From Actinoallomurus sp963736325 (GTDB taxonomy: Bacteria > Actinomycetota > Actinomycetes > Streptosporangiales > Streptosporangiaceae), in the NCBI GenBank assembly GCA_963736325.1, contig CAVTOG010000009.1:806001-870000 (forward strand): a stretch of DNA of 64,000 nt, read 5' to 3'. The position numbers were made by a program, and so were the translations under genes. Below, piece after piece: positions 16,496-24,109 of this stretch (the first letter of the stretch is position 1; the number at the start of each line of letters is the position of its first letter). Under the pieces are notes generated by a model. It did no database searches, had not been told where the DNA came from, and worked only from the letters and a program-made list of their open reading frames with translations.

Positions 16496-17638
16496 GTGGA
16501 AGCCTTCGGCGCGTACGACTACGGGCTGTCGCCGGACGGGGAGGCGCGGGCCACCCGCCTGCACGCGGACAGCACGATCGTCGACCTCATCTGGTGGGGG
16601 CCGGTCGCGTACCGGTCCGTCACCCCGGAACTGGACGCCCGGCTGCGCGAGGCGAGCGACCACGATCTGGGCGCGCTCATGGAGTACGCGCTGCGGCTGC
16701 CCGGGCGGCTCGCGGTGTCCGGCGAGTTTCCGGAGTACCGCGCGCTGTGGGACGCCAGTGGGGTCACGGCGAGCCAGTTCGAGTTCCAGGTCGGTGACGC
16801 CCGGCTTCTGCTCGAAGGCGTCAGCCACCTCGACCTCCTGGTCGACCACCTACCGTGGCTGCGCAAGGCCCTGCGCTCGACGGACTTCGCGGCGGCCAAG
16901 CGGGACGGCGGTCACGCGTTCTATGTGCAGTGCCAGCCGACGCCGCCGATCAGCCGAGACCTGAGCCTCGTCGACCTCGCCTACGACGCCGGGCTGCGCG
17001 TGCTCCAACTCGCCTACAACGTGCAGGACGCGGTGGCGTGCGGATGCACCGAGGAGTCCGGCGGTGGAGTCAGCCGGCTGGGCGCCCGGCTACTCGCCCG
17101 GCTGAACGAGCGAGGCGTGATCGTCGACACCGCCCACTGCAACCAGCGCACCATCCTGGACGCCTGCCGGATTTCGGCACGACCGGTCATCGTGTCGCAC
17201 ACTGCGGCCTCCGCCCGATACCCGCACGACCGCGGCATCTCCGACGAGGCGGCGACGGCGATCGCGAGCACGGGCGGGATCATCGGAGTGGTCGCCGTGC
17301 CGGCCTTCCTCGGTAAGGGCGAGCCGTCAATGGACACGATGCTCGACCACATCGACCACTTCGTCCGTACGGTCGGGTGGGAGCACGTGGCCATCGGCAC
17401 GGACTGGCCGCTGGCCGGGCCGAAGTGGCTACTGGCGAAACGGCGAGCGTTGTCCGCGGCCAACGGCATGCGCCCCGAACACGGCATCGTCCACACGCAG
17501 AACCTCATCGGCCTCGACGACTGCCGCGACTTCCCCAACATCACCCGCGGACTCGTCGCCCGCGGCTACCCCGACGAGAAGATCCGCGGCATCCTGGGCG
17601 AGAACTTCATCCGCGTCTTCCGTGACGTCTGCGACTGA
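16496..17638 (+). CDS. Membrane dipeptidase family M19 (renal dipeptidase-like)
   Basis: 380 residues. The metal motif HAD (23-25) opens the barrel, followed by FYVQCQPTPP, the conserved LAYNVQDAVACGC, a metal-ligand region VDTAHCNQRT, VSHTAASA and GTDWPLAGP. M19 enzymes are dizinc dipeptidases that accept D-residues at the C-terminal position and, in mammals, open carbapenems. The GTG start was chosen because AAAGGA stands nine bases before it; a GTG at 16454 would lie only about seven bases after the predicted transcription start. The gene stops six bases before the broken integrase fragment begins, so it marks the chromosome/element junction. Confidence 0.88.
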   Translation: MEAFGAYDYGLSPDGEARATRLHADSTIVDLIWWGPVAYRSVTPELDARLREASDHDLGALMEYALRLPGRLAVSGEFPEYRALWDASGVTASQFEFQVGDARLLLEGVSHLDLLVDHLPWLRKALRSTDFAAAKRDGGHAFYVQCQPTPPISRDLSLVDLAYDAGLRVLQLAYNVQDAVACGCTEESGGGVSRLGARLLARLNERGVIVDTAHCNQRTILDACRISARPVIVSHTAASARYPHDRGISDEAATAIASTGGIIGVVAVPAFLGKGEPSMDTMLDHIDHFVRTVGWEHVAIGTDWPLAGPKWLLAKRRALSAANGMRPEHGIVHTQNLIGLDDCRDFPNITRGLVARGYPDEKIRGILGENFIRVFRDVCD

Positions 17639-17644
17639 GCAGGG

Positions 17645-18125
17645 GATATCTGGAGATCGATGAGGCCCGGTCAGGTGGTGGCCGCGAGTGGACTGATGAC
17701 GGTGAGGTTCACGAGGTTCGGGGTCTCAGGGTCGCCCACGTAAATCGGTCCGCCGGATTCCGATTCCGCCGGTCCTGGTGGTGATCTTGCGGGCTCACCT
17801 GGAGGAGTTCGGGACCGATGATGATGGGCGGCTGTTCCGGACCGTACGGGGCGGGGTCTATCAGCGCTCCACGCTGTGGCAAGTGCTGGACAAGGCTCGG
17901 CGCAAGGCGTTCACGGCGGCACAGGTGAAGTCGCCGCTGGCTCGTAGGCCGTACGACTTCCGTCACGCGGGCGTCTCGCTGAGGCTCAACGCGGGGACTC
18001 CGGCCACCAACGTCGCGGAGTGGGCTGGGCACTCAGTGGAGGTGCTCCAACGGGTCTACGCCCACTGTCTCGACGGTCACGACGATCGATGGTTCGAAAA
18101 GATCGACGCCGCCCTAGTCGGCTAG
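17645..18125 (+). pseudogene. 3' remnant of a second tyrosine integrase gene (older tandem element)
   Basis: The sequence aligns with the last third of the intact integrase of the neighbouring element, starting at the equivalent of its GYLEIDEARS segment. The end includes RRPYDFRHAGVSLRLN, AGHSVEVLQRVYAHC and DDRWFEKIDAALVG, so the His-x-x-Arg and Tyr region is kept. Around 17730-17750 single-base differences shift the frame relative to the intact copy (the GLKGRPRKTVRR segment is disrupted), and the N-terminal two-thirds are gone. It is a decayed copy, not a functional recombinase. Confidence 0.85.
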
Positions 18126-18128
18126 CCT

Positions 18129-18160
18129 GAGCCCCGGTGATTCCGCCGGGGCTCTCGTTT
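18129..18160 (+). terminator. Intrinsic terminator after the integrase remnant
   Basis: GAGCCCCGG (18129-18137) pairs with CCGGGGCTC (18146-18154) and is followed by a T-run. The intact integrase has the same hairpin at 29287-29312. Confidence 0.75.
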
Positions 18161-18260
18161 TTGGGCCTGACCTGGGCAGATTGTGCGGAACCCATTCCGC
18201 GTATATTCCGCGAACACCGACAATCATCGGCATCCGGTGGCATATAGCTGCACAAACACG

Positions 18261-18301
18261 AAACCCCGGCCGACAGCGTGGTCGCTGCTCAACCGGGGTT
18301 T
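18261..18301. terminator. Bidirectional hairpin next to the distal att site
   Basis: AAACCCCGG (18261-18269) pairs with CCGGGGTTT (18293-18301), with an inner GC stem. The intact element end has the same hairpin at 29420-29460, where it would terminate the tRNA-Arg transcript on the minus strand. Here it is a duplicate left by element integration. Confidence 0.6.
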
Positions 18302-18317
18302 TCGCTGATCATCTTGG

Positions 18318-18360
18318 GCGCCCCCTGCTGGATTCGAACCAGCGCACCCGGCTCCGGAGG
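18318..18360. repeat. Distal att site (43-bp copy of the tRNA-Arg 3' half)
   Basis: Identical over 43 bp to 29477-29519; identity breaks exactly after the anticodon-loop segment CTCCGGAGG. It contains the T-arm and acceptor 3' strand but no 5' half, so it is not a functional tRNA. Confidence 0.88.
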
Positions 18361-18436
18361 GCGGTTGAGTATCTCCGCCTGATTCAGGTCGTGACCAGGG
18401 CCGCAACGCGCCGAGAGAGAGTGCGGCCGGGTAAGG

Positions 18437-18459
18437 AATCCGCGCATAGTCCGTAGAAC
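18437..18459 (+). repeat. Candidate integrase/Xis arm-type site, left arm
   Basis: AATCCGCGCATAGTCCGT starts this site. The right end of the element has AATCCGCGTATAGTCCGT at 29353-29370, and a decayed copy (ATTCCGCGTATATTCCGC) lies at 18194-18211 in the older element remnant. The distances to the att core are 77 bp on the left and about 107 bp on the right. Confidence 0.5.
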
Positions 18460-18556
18460 GGTCCTGTCCTCGCGATCGGCTTCTTCGGCGGCTACGCCAC
18501 AGTTCCCGCCTGCCGGGTCATCCCCTCTGCCGTCGTCCCACCCACCGGGGAGCGGG

Positions 18557-18620
18557 CCAGGCCCTACCGGTGAAGGTGGAGCGCCCCACTGGACGTACGA
18601 CCTTCGCCGGTAGGGCCTGG
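18557..18620. repeat. Long inverted repeat (21-bp arms) in the AICE left end
   Basis: Arms at 18557-18577 and 18600-18620 are complementary except for one G-T pair, with a 22-nt loop. The left arm begins CCAGGCCCTACCGG and the right arm ends CCGGTAGGGCCTGG. No T-run follows, so a simple intrinsic terminator is less likely than an origin-type or transfer-locus cruciform. Confidence 0.6.
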
Positions 18621-19261
18621 TCTGCTCGGCTTTGCCCTGGGACGTCGGTAGAGGGGCTGACCCGGCTTCCACCTCAACCACTGATCACCTCGCCCCGCGT
18701 GCGGTGCCCCCTCCATCCCCGAGCCGGAGCGCCCCCGCCGGAGGCATGTTCGAACAGATCCGGACTGACTGGGGGAGTGGCTGCGGTCCAAGGCAGAAGG
18801 CGCCTGGAGCCGGAATGAGGAGAGTCGGCCGGCGGCCCGGCGACTGAAGCGCACGGCGGCGGCGCGGGCCTGACAGTGGAGCTGTGGAGCGCCTGCGGCG
18901 GGTGCGTCTTACGGCGGGCCGTCCGACCGGCACGGCTGGAGGGACCGGCGCCCACGCCGCACGCCCGTAGGGCGTGCCGGAGCGGGCGGGGCGACGGCGG
19001 GACGCGCCGCCGCCTTGATCCAATACAGCTAAATTCGGCAACGCATCGCACCGTGCAACTGTCGTGTTTCGGTAGATGCTTGTCACTTCAGTCTCATCTG
19101 ATGGTTGACCTCCCTGATCGATAATTGACAGCCGCCCGCTTACCTCCCAGGGCATCAGCTTTCGGGCCGGTATGGGAACCGGAGGTTGCTCGAAGCTGTC
19201 GAACATAAGAGAACGGGCAGTGGGGTGCCTCCTCCACATGCCCCGGATGCGGGAGGAACCG

Positions 19262-19765
19262 ATGGACGCCAATACCGTCATCGCCGTCTGCGCGACAGCA
19301 ATCGCTCTCTCTTCTTTGGCAGTAGCGTTCCTGGAAGCCCGAGCAGTCCGTCAGCACAACCGGCACGCGGTGCGACCCCTGCTTCAACTGTGGGTCAAGC
19401 GGCACTCTGGGGGCACAACCGGGATCATGTTCGCTAACCGTGGTCTAGGTCCAGCGATCGTCACGCGTAGCATCCTGAAGGTCGACGGACTACCAGTGGG
19501 TAAGTGGAATGAGGCGGGCTTCAATCCGCTGCGGGATTCATTGCCGATTCGGCCGCAAGCCATGACAATCGACGCCCAAATGGCGATTTCGGCTGGATTT
19601 GAGTCATTTGTGATGTCTCTCGACACTTTTGACCGACAGGAGCACGCATGGTTCTGGGAGTTGATCCGTCGGCGAATTCAGCTAGAGGTTCACTATGAAT
19701 CCCTCTATGGCGGCGAGGACTTCACCATCGCTTTAAATATTGACGAGGCTTCCCAAGGTATCTGA
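19262..19765 (+). CDS. Hypothetical protein with one N-terminal membrane segment
   Basis: 167 residues. One hydrophobic helix near residues 4-22 (VIAVCATAIALSSLAVAFL) is followed by a soluble domain of about 140 residues that looks like a beta-sandwich (VRPLLQLWVKRH, IMFANRGLGPAIVTRSILKVDG). GGGAGG six bases before the ATG fixes the start; an open extension upstream lacks one. Its codon use is less GC-extreme than the chromosomal genes. Similar membrane-anchored proteins of unknown function occur in actinobacterial genomes. It is the first gene of the element on this side, and a role in transfer or exclusion is only a guess. Confidence 0.7.
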   Translation: MDANTVIAVCATAIALSSLAVAFLEARAVRQHNRHAVRPLLQLWVKRHSGGTTGIMFANRGLGPAIVTRSILKVDGLPVGKWNEAGFNPLRDSLPIRPQAMTIDAQMAISAGFESFVMSLDTFDRQEHAWFWELIRRRIQLEVHYESLYGGEDFTIALNIDEASQGI

Positions 19766-19832
19766 CAGGCGTCAACTGGGGAGCGATCCGTCAAGCATCG
19801 GATGGGATTGCACAATCGCATCGCGTTATGGG

Positions 19833-21143
19833 CTAGCTGCCGAGCAGCTCGGGCCGGTTCTCAGCAAGCGCTTGGCGGGCGTTCATGAGGCGCTCGTGGA
19901 ACCGGGCGGCCAACGATTCGTGCGGGTACCGGTCATGCAAGATCTGTCCGAGGTCGTCACCCCGGCTAACAAGGTCCGTGAGGCTGCGGCGGTCGTACTC
20001 GAATGCCTTTACCCCCTCCTCCACCGCTGCGTCCAGGTCCCCACGACGCGCGTGAACCATGCCTAGGTCGATCCGGGCGTTCGCGGTTCGCATAGGGGCG
20101 TTGCTCGTGCCGTCCGGCCTGGTGTGGCGCGTCATGACCTCTTGCGCGTGTTCCTCGGCTCGGTCGTCGTCGCCCTGCCACGCGTAGATGGTCGCGGCGT
20201 AGAAGATCCACTTGGTGTGGTCGAACACGAAGTGGTGATCGGAGTGTGAGGGCGTCGGGAGGTCGGCCAGGACCGTAGCGCCTCGCGTGAGGGCTTCTGT
20301 GGCCTCCCTCGGGCGCTGGAGACGAGCGTGCCCCTTGGCCTCTTGGAGCGTGAGTTGAACCATTGCGTTGCTGGTGCCCGCAACGGCTTGCCCTCGCTGG
20401 GCGGCGTCGATGACGTCTTCGTAGCGGCCTTCGGTCAGCGCGAACCAGGCTGACATCTCGTACGCCCAGGCCATGAGTTCACCGTGCTCGGCCTGCTTGC
20501 CCATTTGCAGGGCTCCGATACGGGCGGCCTCGGCGTGCTCGCGTTCACCCAAGTCGTAGTGCACACACCCTAGAAGTGCGGCGAGCCACCCGGCCTGGAT
20601 GAGAACTTCACGATGCTGGCTGAGGGTCAGGCGTCCGCCAAGAAGGTTGAGCACATACTTGAGCCGCTGCTTGGTTCGCTCCCGGAGCGATGCCGCTGTC
20701 GTGTGAGGGTAGGCACGACAAAGCAACTCAACTGCCTCTTGCACGGCCTCCACGGTGCCTGGCCCGATATCGGATACATCCGCCATGCGGGCGAGTTCCA
20801 TCGTTTCGAACAATTCCGCTTCCGCGCGCAACGCATCCTGCGGGAGCGCTTTGACGGTAATCAGGCGGCGTTCCTTCTGCTGCTTGGGTGAGACAAAGCC
20901 AAGCCGTTCCGGTGACGTGCCCGTCAGTTCTCCAAGCGCATTTCGATATGGAGCGTGTGGCCAAAGAACCTCGCCGCGTTCCCAACGGCGAATGCGTTCC
21001 TCGTCACAGGTAAGCCCAGCCTTTATCCCGGCGGTGGTCGCGTTCAGGGCGTCCGCCATCTCTGCGCGAGTCCACCCTGATCGGCCCTGCCCCTCGCGCC
21101 AGGCGATGAGCTGGACGTTCGGGGTGGTGGTCGTCTCGGGCAT
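19833..21143 (-). CDS. Helix-turn-helix regulator with TPR-like helical repeats
   Basis: 436 residues. An XRE-type DNA-binding domain (RSGWTRAEMADALNATTAGI, then DEERIRRWERGEVLWP) is followed by about 300 residues of helical repeats (LAALLGCVHYDLGEREHAEA, AYEMSAWFALTEGRYEDVI, and others). This build is common in Streptomyces-type regulators and in AICEs. The ATG at GAGGA was preferred over an open 33-residue extension. It is the only minus-strand gene in the element and faces the Cys-pair gene divergently, so it may control that operon. Effector unknown. Confidence 0.82.
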   Translation of the reverse strand: MPETTTTPNVQLIAWREGQGRSGWTRAEMADALNATTAGIKAGLTCDEERIRRWERGEVLWPHAPYRNALGELTGTSPERLGFVSPKQQKERRLITVKALPQDALRAEAELFETMELARMADVSDIGPGTVEAVQEAVELLCRAYPHTTAASLRERTKQRLKYVLNLLGGRLTLSQHREVLIQAGWLAALLGCVHYDLGEREHAEAARIGALQMGKQAEHGELMAWAYEMSAWFALTEGRYEDVIDAAQRGQAVAGTSNAMVQLTLQEAKGHARLQRPREATEALTRGATVLADLPTPSHSDHHFVFDHTKWIFYAATIYAWQGDDDRAEEHAQEVMTRHTRPDGTSNAPMRTANARIDLGMVHARRGDLDAAVEEGVKAFEYDRRSLTDLVSRGDDLGQILHDRYPHESLAARFHERLMNARQALAENRPELLGS

Positions 21144-21292
21144 CCGGCCTTCCTCGAAAAGGGGGCAGAAGGGGGAGAAGGGAGGGCGGCTTAGGGGTCC
21201 TGAACCCTCATGATCGCTGGTTGTCTTGCCGTCAAGCAACACGGTACGTCATCCCCTCGCAGGGAGACGGCAGACCTCGGGAGGCTTCACCA

Positions 21293-21481
21293 GTGACTCA
21301 GACCGAAGGCGGCAGCAGCGAACCCACTGAGCCCTGCATCGGATGCGGCGGGCGCGGATGGAAACTGCGGTCTGTCCTGCGGGCCTTGGTTGTTCCCGAA
21401 TCTGCGGTCATCCAAATCGGTCCTGTCGAGGTCGAGTGCTGGCGCTGCGGGGGTTCAGGCCACGAACGGTCCGTGGCCTGA
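21293..21481 (+). CDS. Small Cys-pair (zinc-ribbon-like) protein
   Basis: 62 residues. Two CxxCGG pairs, CIGCGGRGW near the N-terminus and CWRCGGSGH near the C-terminus, resemble a DnaJ-type zinc-ribbon and should bind one metal ion. GGGAGG stands eight bases before the GTG. It is transcribed away from the TPR/HTH regulator and resembles small proteins encoded beside such regulators in other AICEs. Function unknown. Confidence 0.7.
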   Translation: MTQTEGGSSEPTEPCIGCGGRGWKLRSVLRALVVPESAVIQIGPVEVECWRCGGSGHERSVA

Positions 21482-21603
21482 CTAGGCGGCGGGGCCGGTG
21501 ACGGAATGAGCCGACTAGATCACTCGGTCGTTCATGGCGCGGACTTGGCCGTGTGAGCGGTCGTCCGTCACCGGCTTCGCTTCGATGCTCAAGGAGCGAG
21601 ATC

Positions 21604-21879
21604 ATGAGTGGTGGGCTCAGCAGGAATGGCGAACTTCAGGCCCTATCGGCACTCTGCAGGGAACTAGCGAAGCATCAACTCGATGTAGGAATGAGTGATG
21701 CGCGTCCGGCTGTTTCAGTGCGGGCTACGTCCACCGGCCACCGAGTGTGGGTTTCCGTGAGTACTTCCGGTGAGGCGTTCGTGTGGAAGCGCGACGACGA
21801 CGATTCCTATCCGGCAGATGATCCGGTGGGCGCGGCGACGTACATCGCCGACCACATCAAGTCACGAGACGCCGAGTAG
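21604..21879 (+). CDS. Hypothetical AICE protein, paralogue A
   Basis: 91 residues, no membrane segment or Cys pairs. The C-terminal block YPADDPVGAATYIADHIKSRD is matched in the next gene by HPADDPAGTAQRIVAYIKARD, so the two are tandem paralogues. A middle strand-rich segment (HRVWVSVSTSGEAFVWKRD) fits a small alpha/beta fold. AAGGAG seven bases upstream supports the ATG. Function unknown. Confidence 0.72.
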   Translation: MSGGLSRNGELQALSALCRELAKHQLDVGMSDARPAVSVRATSTGHRVWVSVSTSGEAFVWKRDDDDSYPADDPVGAATYIADHIKSRDAE

Positions 21880-21884
21880 CCGTC

Positions 21885-22220
21885 GTGGGCGCGAGACTCC
21901 GCCGATGGGGGAGTGTGGTCCTTCAACGGCAGGTGCGGTTTCGACGCCGGACCCGGCTGCTTGAGAATCTGGCGGAGTCGCTGATCGAGCTGGGCTTACC
22001 GGTGAGCTTTAGCGATGGTGGGGCGGCCGTCTATATCCGAACGGGTCTGATGATCCCGGTCCTGAGCGTCACCGTGGATTCCGCTGGAGCGTTCTTCGAA
22101 TGGCGTTACGGCTATAACCGGCATCCGGCGGATGACCCAGCGGGCACGGCTCAGCGGATCGTCGCCTATATCAAGGCTCGTGACATGGGCCCCGCGTTGG
22201 AGCACCGTTATGGCTCCTGA
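21885..22220 (+). CDS. Hypothetical AICE protein, paralogue B
   Basis: 111 residues from the first GTG, but the Arg-rich first 25 residues are poorly supported and the true start may be an in-frame GTG at 21915 or 21933. The conserved part begins at LLENLAESLIELGLP and ends with PADDPAGTAQRIVAYIKARD, matching the preceding gene. The start follows that gene by five bases. Its last codons overlap the ATG of the next frame by 11 bases, which suggests translational coupling. Function unknown. Confidence 0.65.
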   Translation: MGARLRRWGSVVLQRQVRFRRRTRLLENLAESLIELGLPVSFSDGGAAVYIRTGLMIPVLSVTVDSAGAFFEWRYGYNRHPADDPAGTAQRIVAYIKARDMGPALEHRYGS

Positions 22221-22518
22221 CCCGCTCACGATGCTCACCAACAGATTCCCGACCCTGGAAATCTGGTACGGCCCGCGCACGGGGGTGTGGTGGGCGGTGG
22301 TTCCGCCTCCTGCGGGGTGGCGGCTGGTGGAGGCGCTCGACCCGGACGAGCTGAGCCGCGCGATCCTTAGGGCACAGTCGTGGCCGTGGCCGTCTCCGAG
22401 TGGTGGTGCAAACTGGCGGCGGCGTGTCTCGGCTGGTTCGGCGGGGGCGGTCGTGACATCGCGGCAGGTCGACCGTTACTCTGCTTGTGCGGTCAAGCGC
22501 AAGAGCGGTCAGGCGGTC
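22210..22518 (+). CDS. In-frame upstream reading frame continuous with the GntR gene
   Basis: An ATG with GGAG seven bases upstream opens a frame (PLTMLTNRFPTLEIWYGPRT, then WWAVVPPPAGWRLVEALDP) that looks like a real small AICE domain, with Trp/Tyr-rich segments. It has no stop before the GntR domain and is in the same frame. Either a 346-residue fusion is made, or a stop codon was lost and the GntR start at 22519 is used independently. The segment between the two (about residues 70-103) is low in predicted structure. Confidence 0.45.
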
Positions 22519-23250
22519 ATGGTGGCAGACGAGTTTCCTCTTCCGAAGTACGCGCGCGTGGTGACAGAGCTGCGGCGGCGGATCGAGACGGGCGAGTACA
22601 GCCCAGGGGACTTGCTGCCGTCTGAGGCTCAGCTTGTGCGTGAGTTCGGCATCGGCCGTACGACGATCGTGCGGGCTCTCCAGATGCTCCAGACGGACGG
22701 CTGGATCACCCGTGAGCATGGGCTTGGCTCGTATGTGAAGGCGCGGCCGGCCGGGGAGAAGAACAGCACGCGACTCGGCCGGGCTGTCTTGGAGCTGCCC
22801 GAGACGACGCCCGGCTTCTCGCTCCTGCACGCCGGGCCTGCTGACGCCCCTCCGCAGGTCGCAACTCTGCTCGGTGCTCCTGGCGACGCGGCCGTTCTGC
22901 GGCGTTGGGTGAGCATGTACGACGGGCGGCCAAGTGAACTGGTCTCCTGTTGGTTCCCCGCGTCGATCGCGGATGGGACAGACCTGGGCAAGGCCGATCC
23001 GCTCGTAAGCGGGATCCGCCAGCATCTACAGGCGATCAAACACGCACGGGTAGACCACATCGTCGAGCGCCTGTCCGCGCGTCTGCCCGACCCGCGTGAG
23101 GCGGAGTTGTTGCAGATCGCGGCAGGTTCGCCGGTTCTCGAAGTGACAGCGACCGTCCATGACGCCTCTGACGTCCTGTTGCTCATCGTCGCGATCGCGT
23201 TGCCTGGTGAGTTGCACGAGTTGGAAGACTCGTACGCCGTAACTGACTGA
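22519..23250 (+). CDS. GntR-family regulator (HutC/UTRA type) of the AICE transfer operon
   Basis: 243 residues. The winged helix PKYARVVTELRRRIETGEYS, LLPSEAQLVREFGIGRTTI and GSYVKARP is followed by a UTRA-like ligand domain (APGDAAVLRRWVSMYDGRP, LPDPREAELLQIAAGSPVLEV). The gene lies directly before the operon for Pra-like, TraB/FtsK, Rep, Xis and Int, whose promoter carries two copies of a TTGTCCGGACAA-type palindrome. In known AICEs the GntR-family protein (KorSA) silences pra and transfer; the same role is inferred. A GTGACA/TACTCT promoter-like pair lies just upstream (about 22451-22479). Confidence 0.85.
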   Translation: MVADEFPLPKYARVVTELRRRIETGEYSPGDLLPSEAQLVREFGIGRTTIVRALQMLQTDGWITREHGLGSYVKARPAGEKNSTRLGRAVLELPETTPGFSLLHAGPADAPPQVATLLGAPGDAAVLRRWVSMYDGRPSELVSCWFPASIADGTDLGKADPLVSGIRQHLQAIKHARVDHIVERLSARLPDPREAELLQIAAGSPVLEVTATVHDASDVLLLIVAIALPGELHELEDSYAVTD

Positions 23251-23286
23251 TCACCTAGCGTCTTGTGACCTAGTTCACTCTACGAT

Positions 23287-23342
23287 CACTTGTCCGGACA
23301 AGTGCCTGAGTCGTACCTTGAGATCAATTGACCGGACAAGCG
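23287..23342 (+). promoter_or_regulatory. Tandem GntR-type operators in the promoter of the AICE transfer/replication operon
   Basis: CACTTGTCCGGACAAGTG (23287-23304) is a perfect 18-bp palindrome. A second copy at 23325-23342 matches 15 of 18 positions, 38 bp away centre to centre. The first overlaps a -35 box TTGTCC that is 18 bp from a -10 box TACCTT, so binding should block transcription. The next start codon is 25 bp after the second site. Confidence 0.7.
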
Positions 23343-23366
23343 GTCATCCGACTAGGAGGTACGAGA

Positions 23367-23771
23367 ATGGCGATGCTCGGTCCGATCCCCGTCGACTACG
23401 GGTTCGTGTTTCCGCACGGCGCGTTCGTTCGTGGCGGGGTCGAGATGGTCAGGGACTTCGACAAGTCCACGAAGGACAACCCCGTACAGGCTCGCGACAA
23501 GGAGAGCGGCGAGCGGGTGTGGCAAATCGAGGTCATTGATGCCGACCCGGAGGCCAAGGGGTCGGTCAAGGTCAAGCTGTTCGGGGACGTGCAGCCGGTC
23601 CCGCCTGCACCGTCGGGCGGGTTCCCGTTCGCGGCGGTGGAGTTCGACGGAATGACCGTCACGCCCTACGTCGACTCGAACACGAACCGGCTGGCGTACT
23701 CCTTCCGCGCGAAGGGCATTCGTGCGCCTAAGGGTGCGGGCCGTCCGGCTTCGTCTGAGAAGGCCGCCTGA
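23367..23771 (+). CDS. pra: Pra-like activator of AICE replication, integration and excision
   Basis: 134 residues. The opening GPIPVDYGFVFPHGAFVRGG, the middle VRDFDKSTKDNPVQARDKES and FAAVEFDGMTVTPYVD resemble the proteins annotated in AICEs as plasmid replication, integration and excision activators. Pra in pSAM2 switches on rep, xis and int; the role here is inferred by family and position. AGGAGGT six bases before the ATG is the strongest ribosome site in the element. The promoter has two operators for the neighbouring GntR regulator. The stop overlaps the next start (TGATG). Confidence 0.75.
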   Translation: MAMLGPIPVDYGFVFPHGAFVRGGVEMVRDFDKSTKDNPVQARDKESGERVWQIEVIDADPEAKGSVKVKLFGDVQPVPPAPSGGFPFAAVEFDGMTVTPYVDSNTNRLAYSFRAKGIRAPKGAGRPASSEKAA

Positions 23772-24022
23772 TGGCGGGCCGGATGTCGGCGTTGTCCCTG
23801 CCGATCGAGCAGTGGTCCGGAGCTGAGTTTCGCGCCTACGCGCGCCGTACGCCGGTGTTCACGCTGACCGCTGGTCGGTTGTTGGTCTCGCTGACCCTGC
23901 CGGAGCGGCTGCGGGCCGATCACGTCGAGTTCGCCCGTTCGCTGGCTGAACAGGCGACGGCGTACGCGACTGAGGTCGAGCGGATCTTCCGGAACGGAAC
24001 GGCGACCAAGAACACGGCGTGA
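23771..24022 (+). CDS. Hypothetical AICE protein
   Basis: 83 residues, starting inside the stop of the Pra-like gene. A strand-rich N-terminal half (TPVFTLTAGRLLVSLTLPER) is followed by a helix (HVEFARSLAEQATAYATEVE). No motif was recognised. Similar small genes lie between pra-like and ftsK-like genes in related elements, so an accessory role in replication or transfer is possible. Confidence 0.65.
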   Translation: MAGRMSALSLPIEQWSGAEFRAYARRTPVFTLTAGRLLVSLTLPERLRADHVEFARSLAEQATAYATEVERIFRNGTATKNTA

Positions 24023-24109
24023 CCTGAGCGGGGCGGCCGGAAGCTCTCACCTTCCCGGCCGCCCCTCGGCCTTCCCCCTCGCAAATCCCACTCAGAGGAG
24101 ACCCCTCGA

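Larger units (their letters stand above)
18361..19261. other. Non-coding left end of the AICE
   Basis: About 900 bp without a convincing gene. It holds an arm-type repeat (18437-18459) resembling one near the right end, and a long inverted repeat (18557-18620). The rest is GC-rich with frames open on both strands that lack ribosome sites and family features. Replication or transfer origins of such elements often lie in regions like this, but no known consensus was recognised. Confidence 0.6.

Noticed and set aside
18318..18400. Second tRNA-Arg gene
   Set aside because: Only the 3' half is present (att copy); no D-arm or 5' acceptor strand follows.
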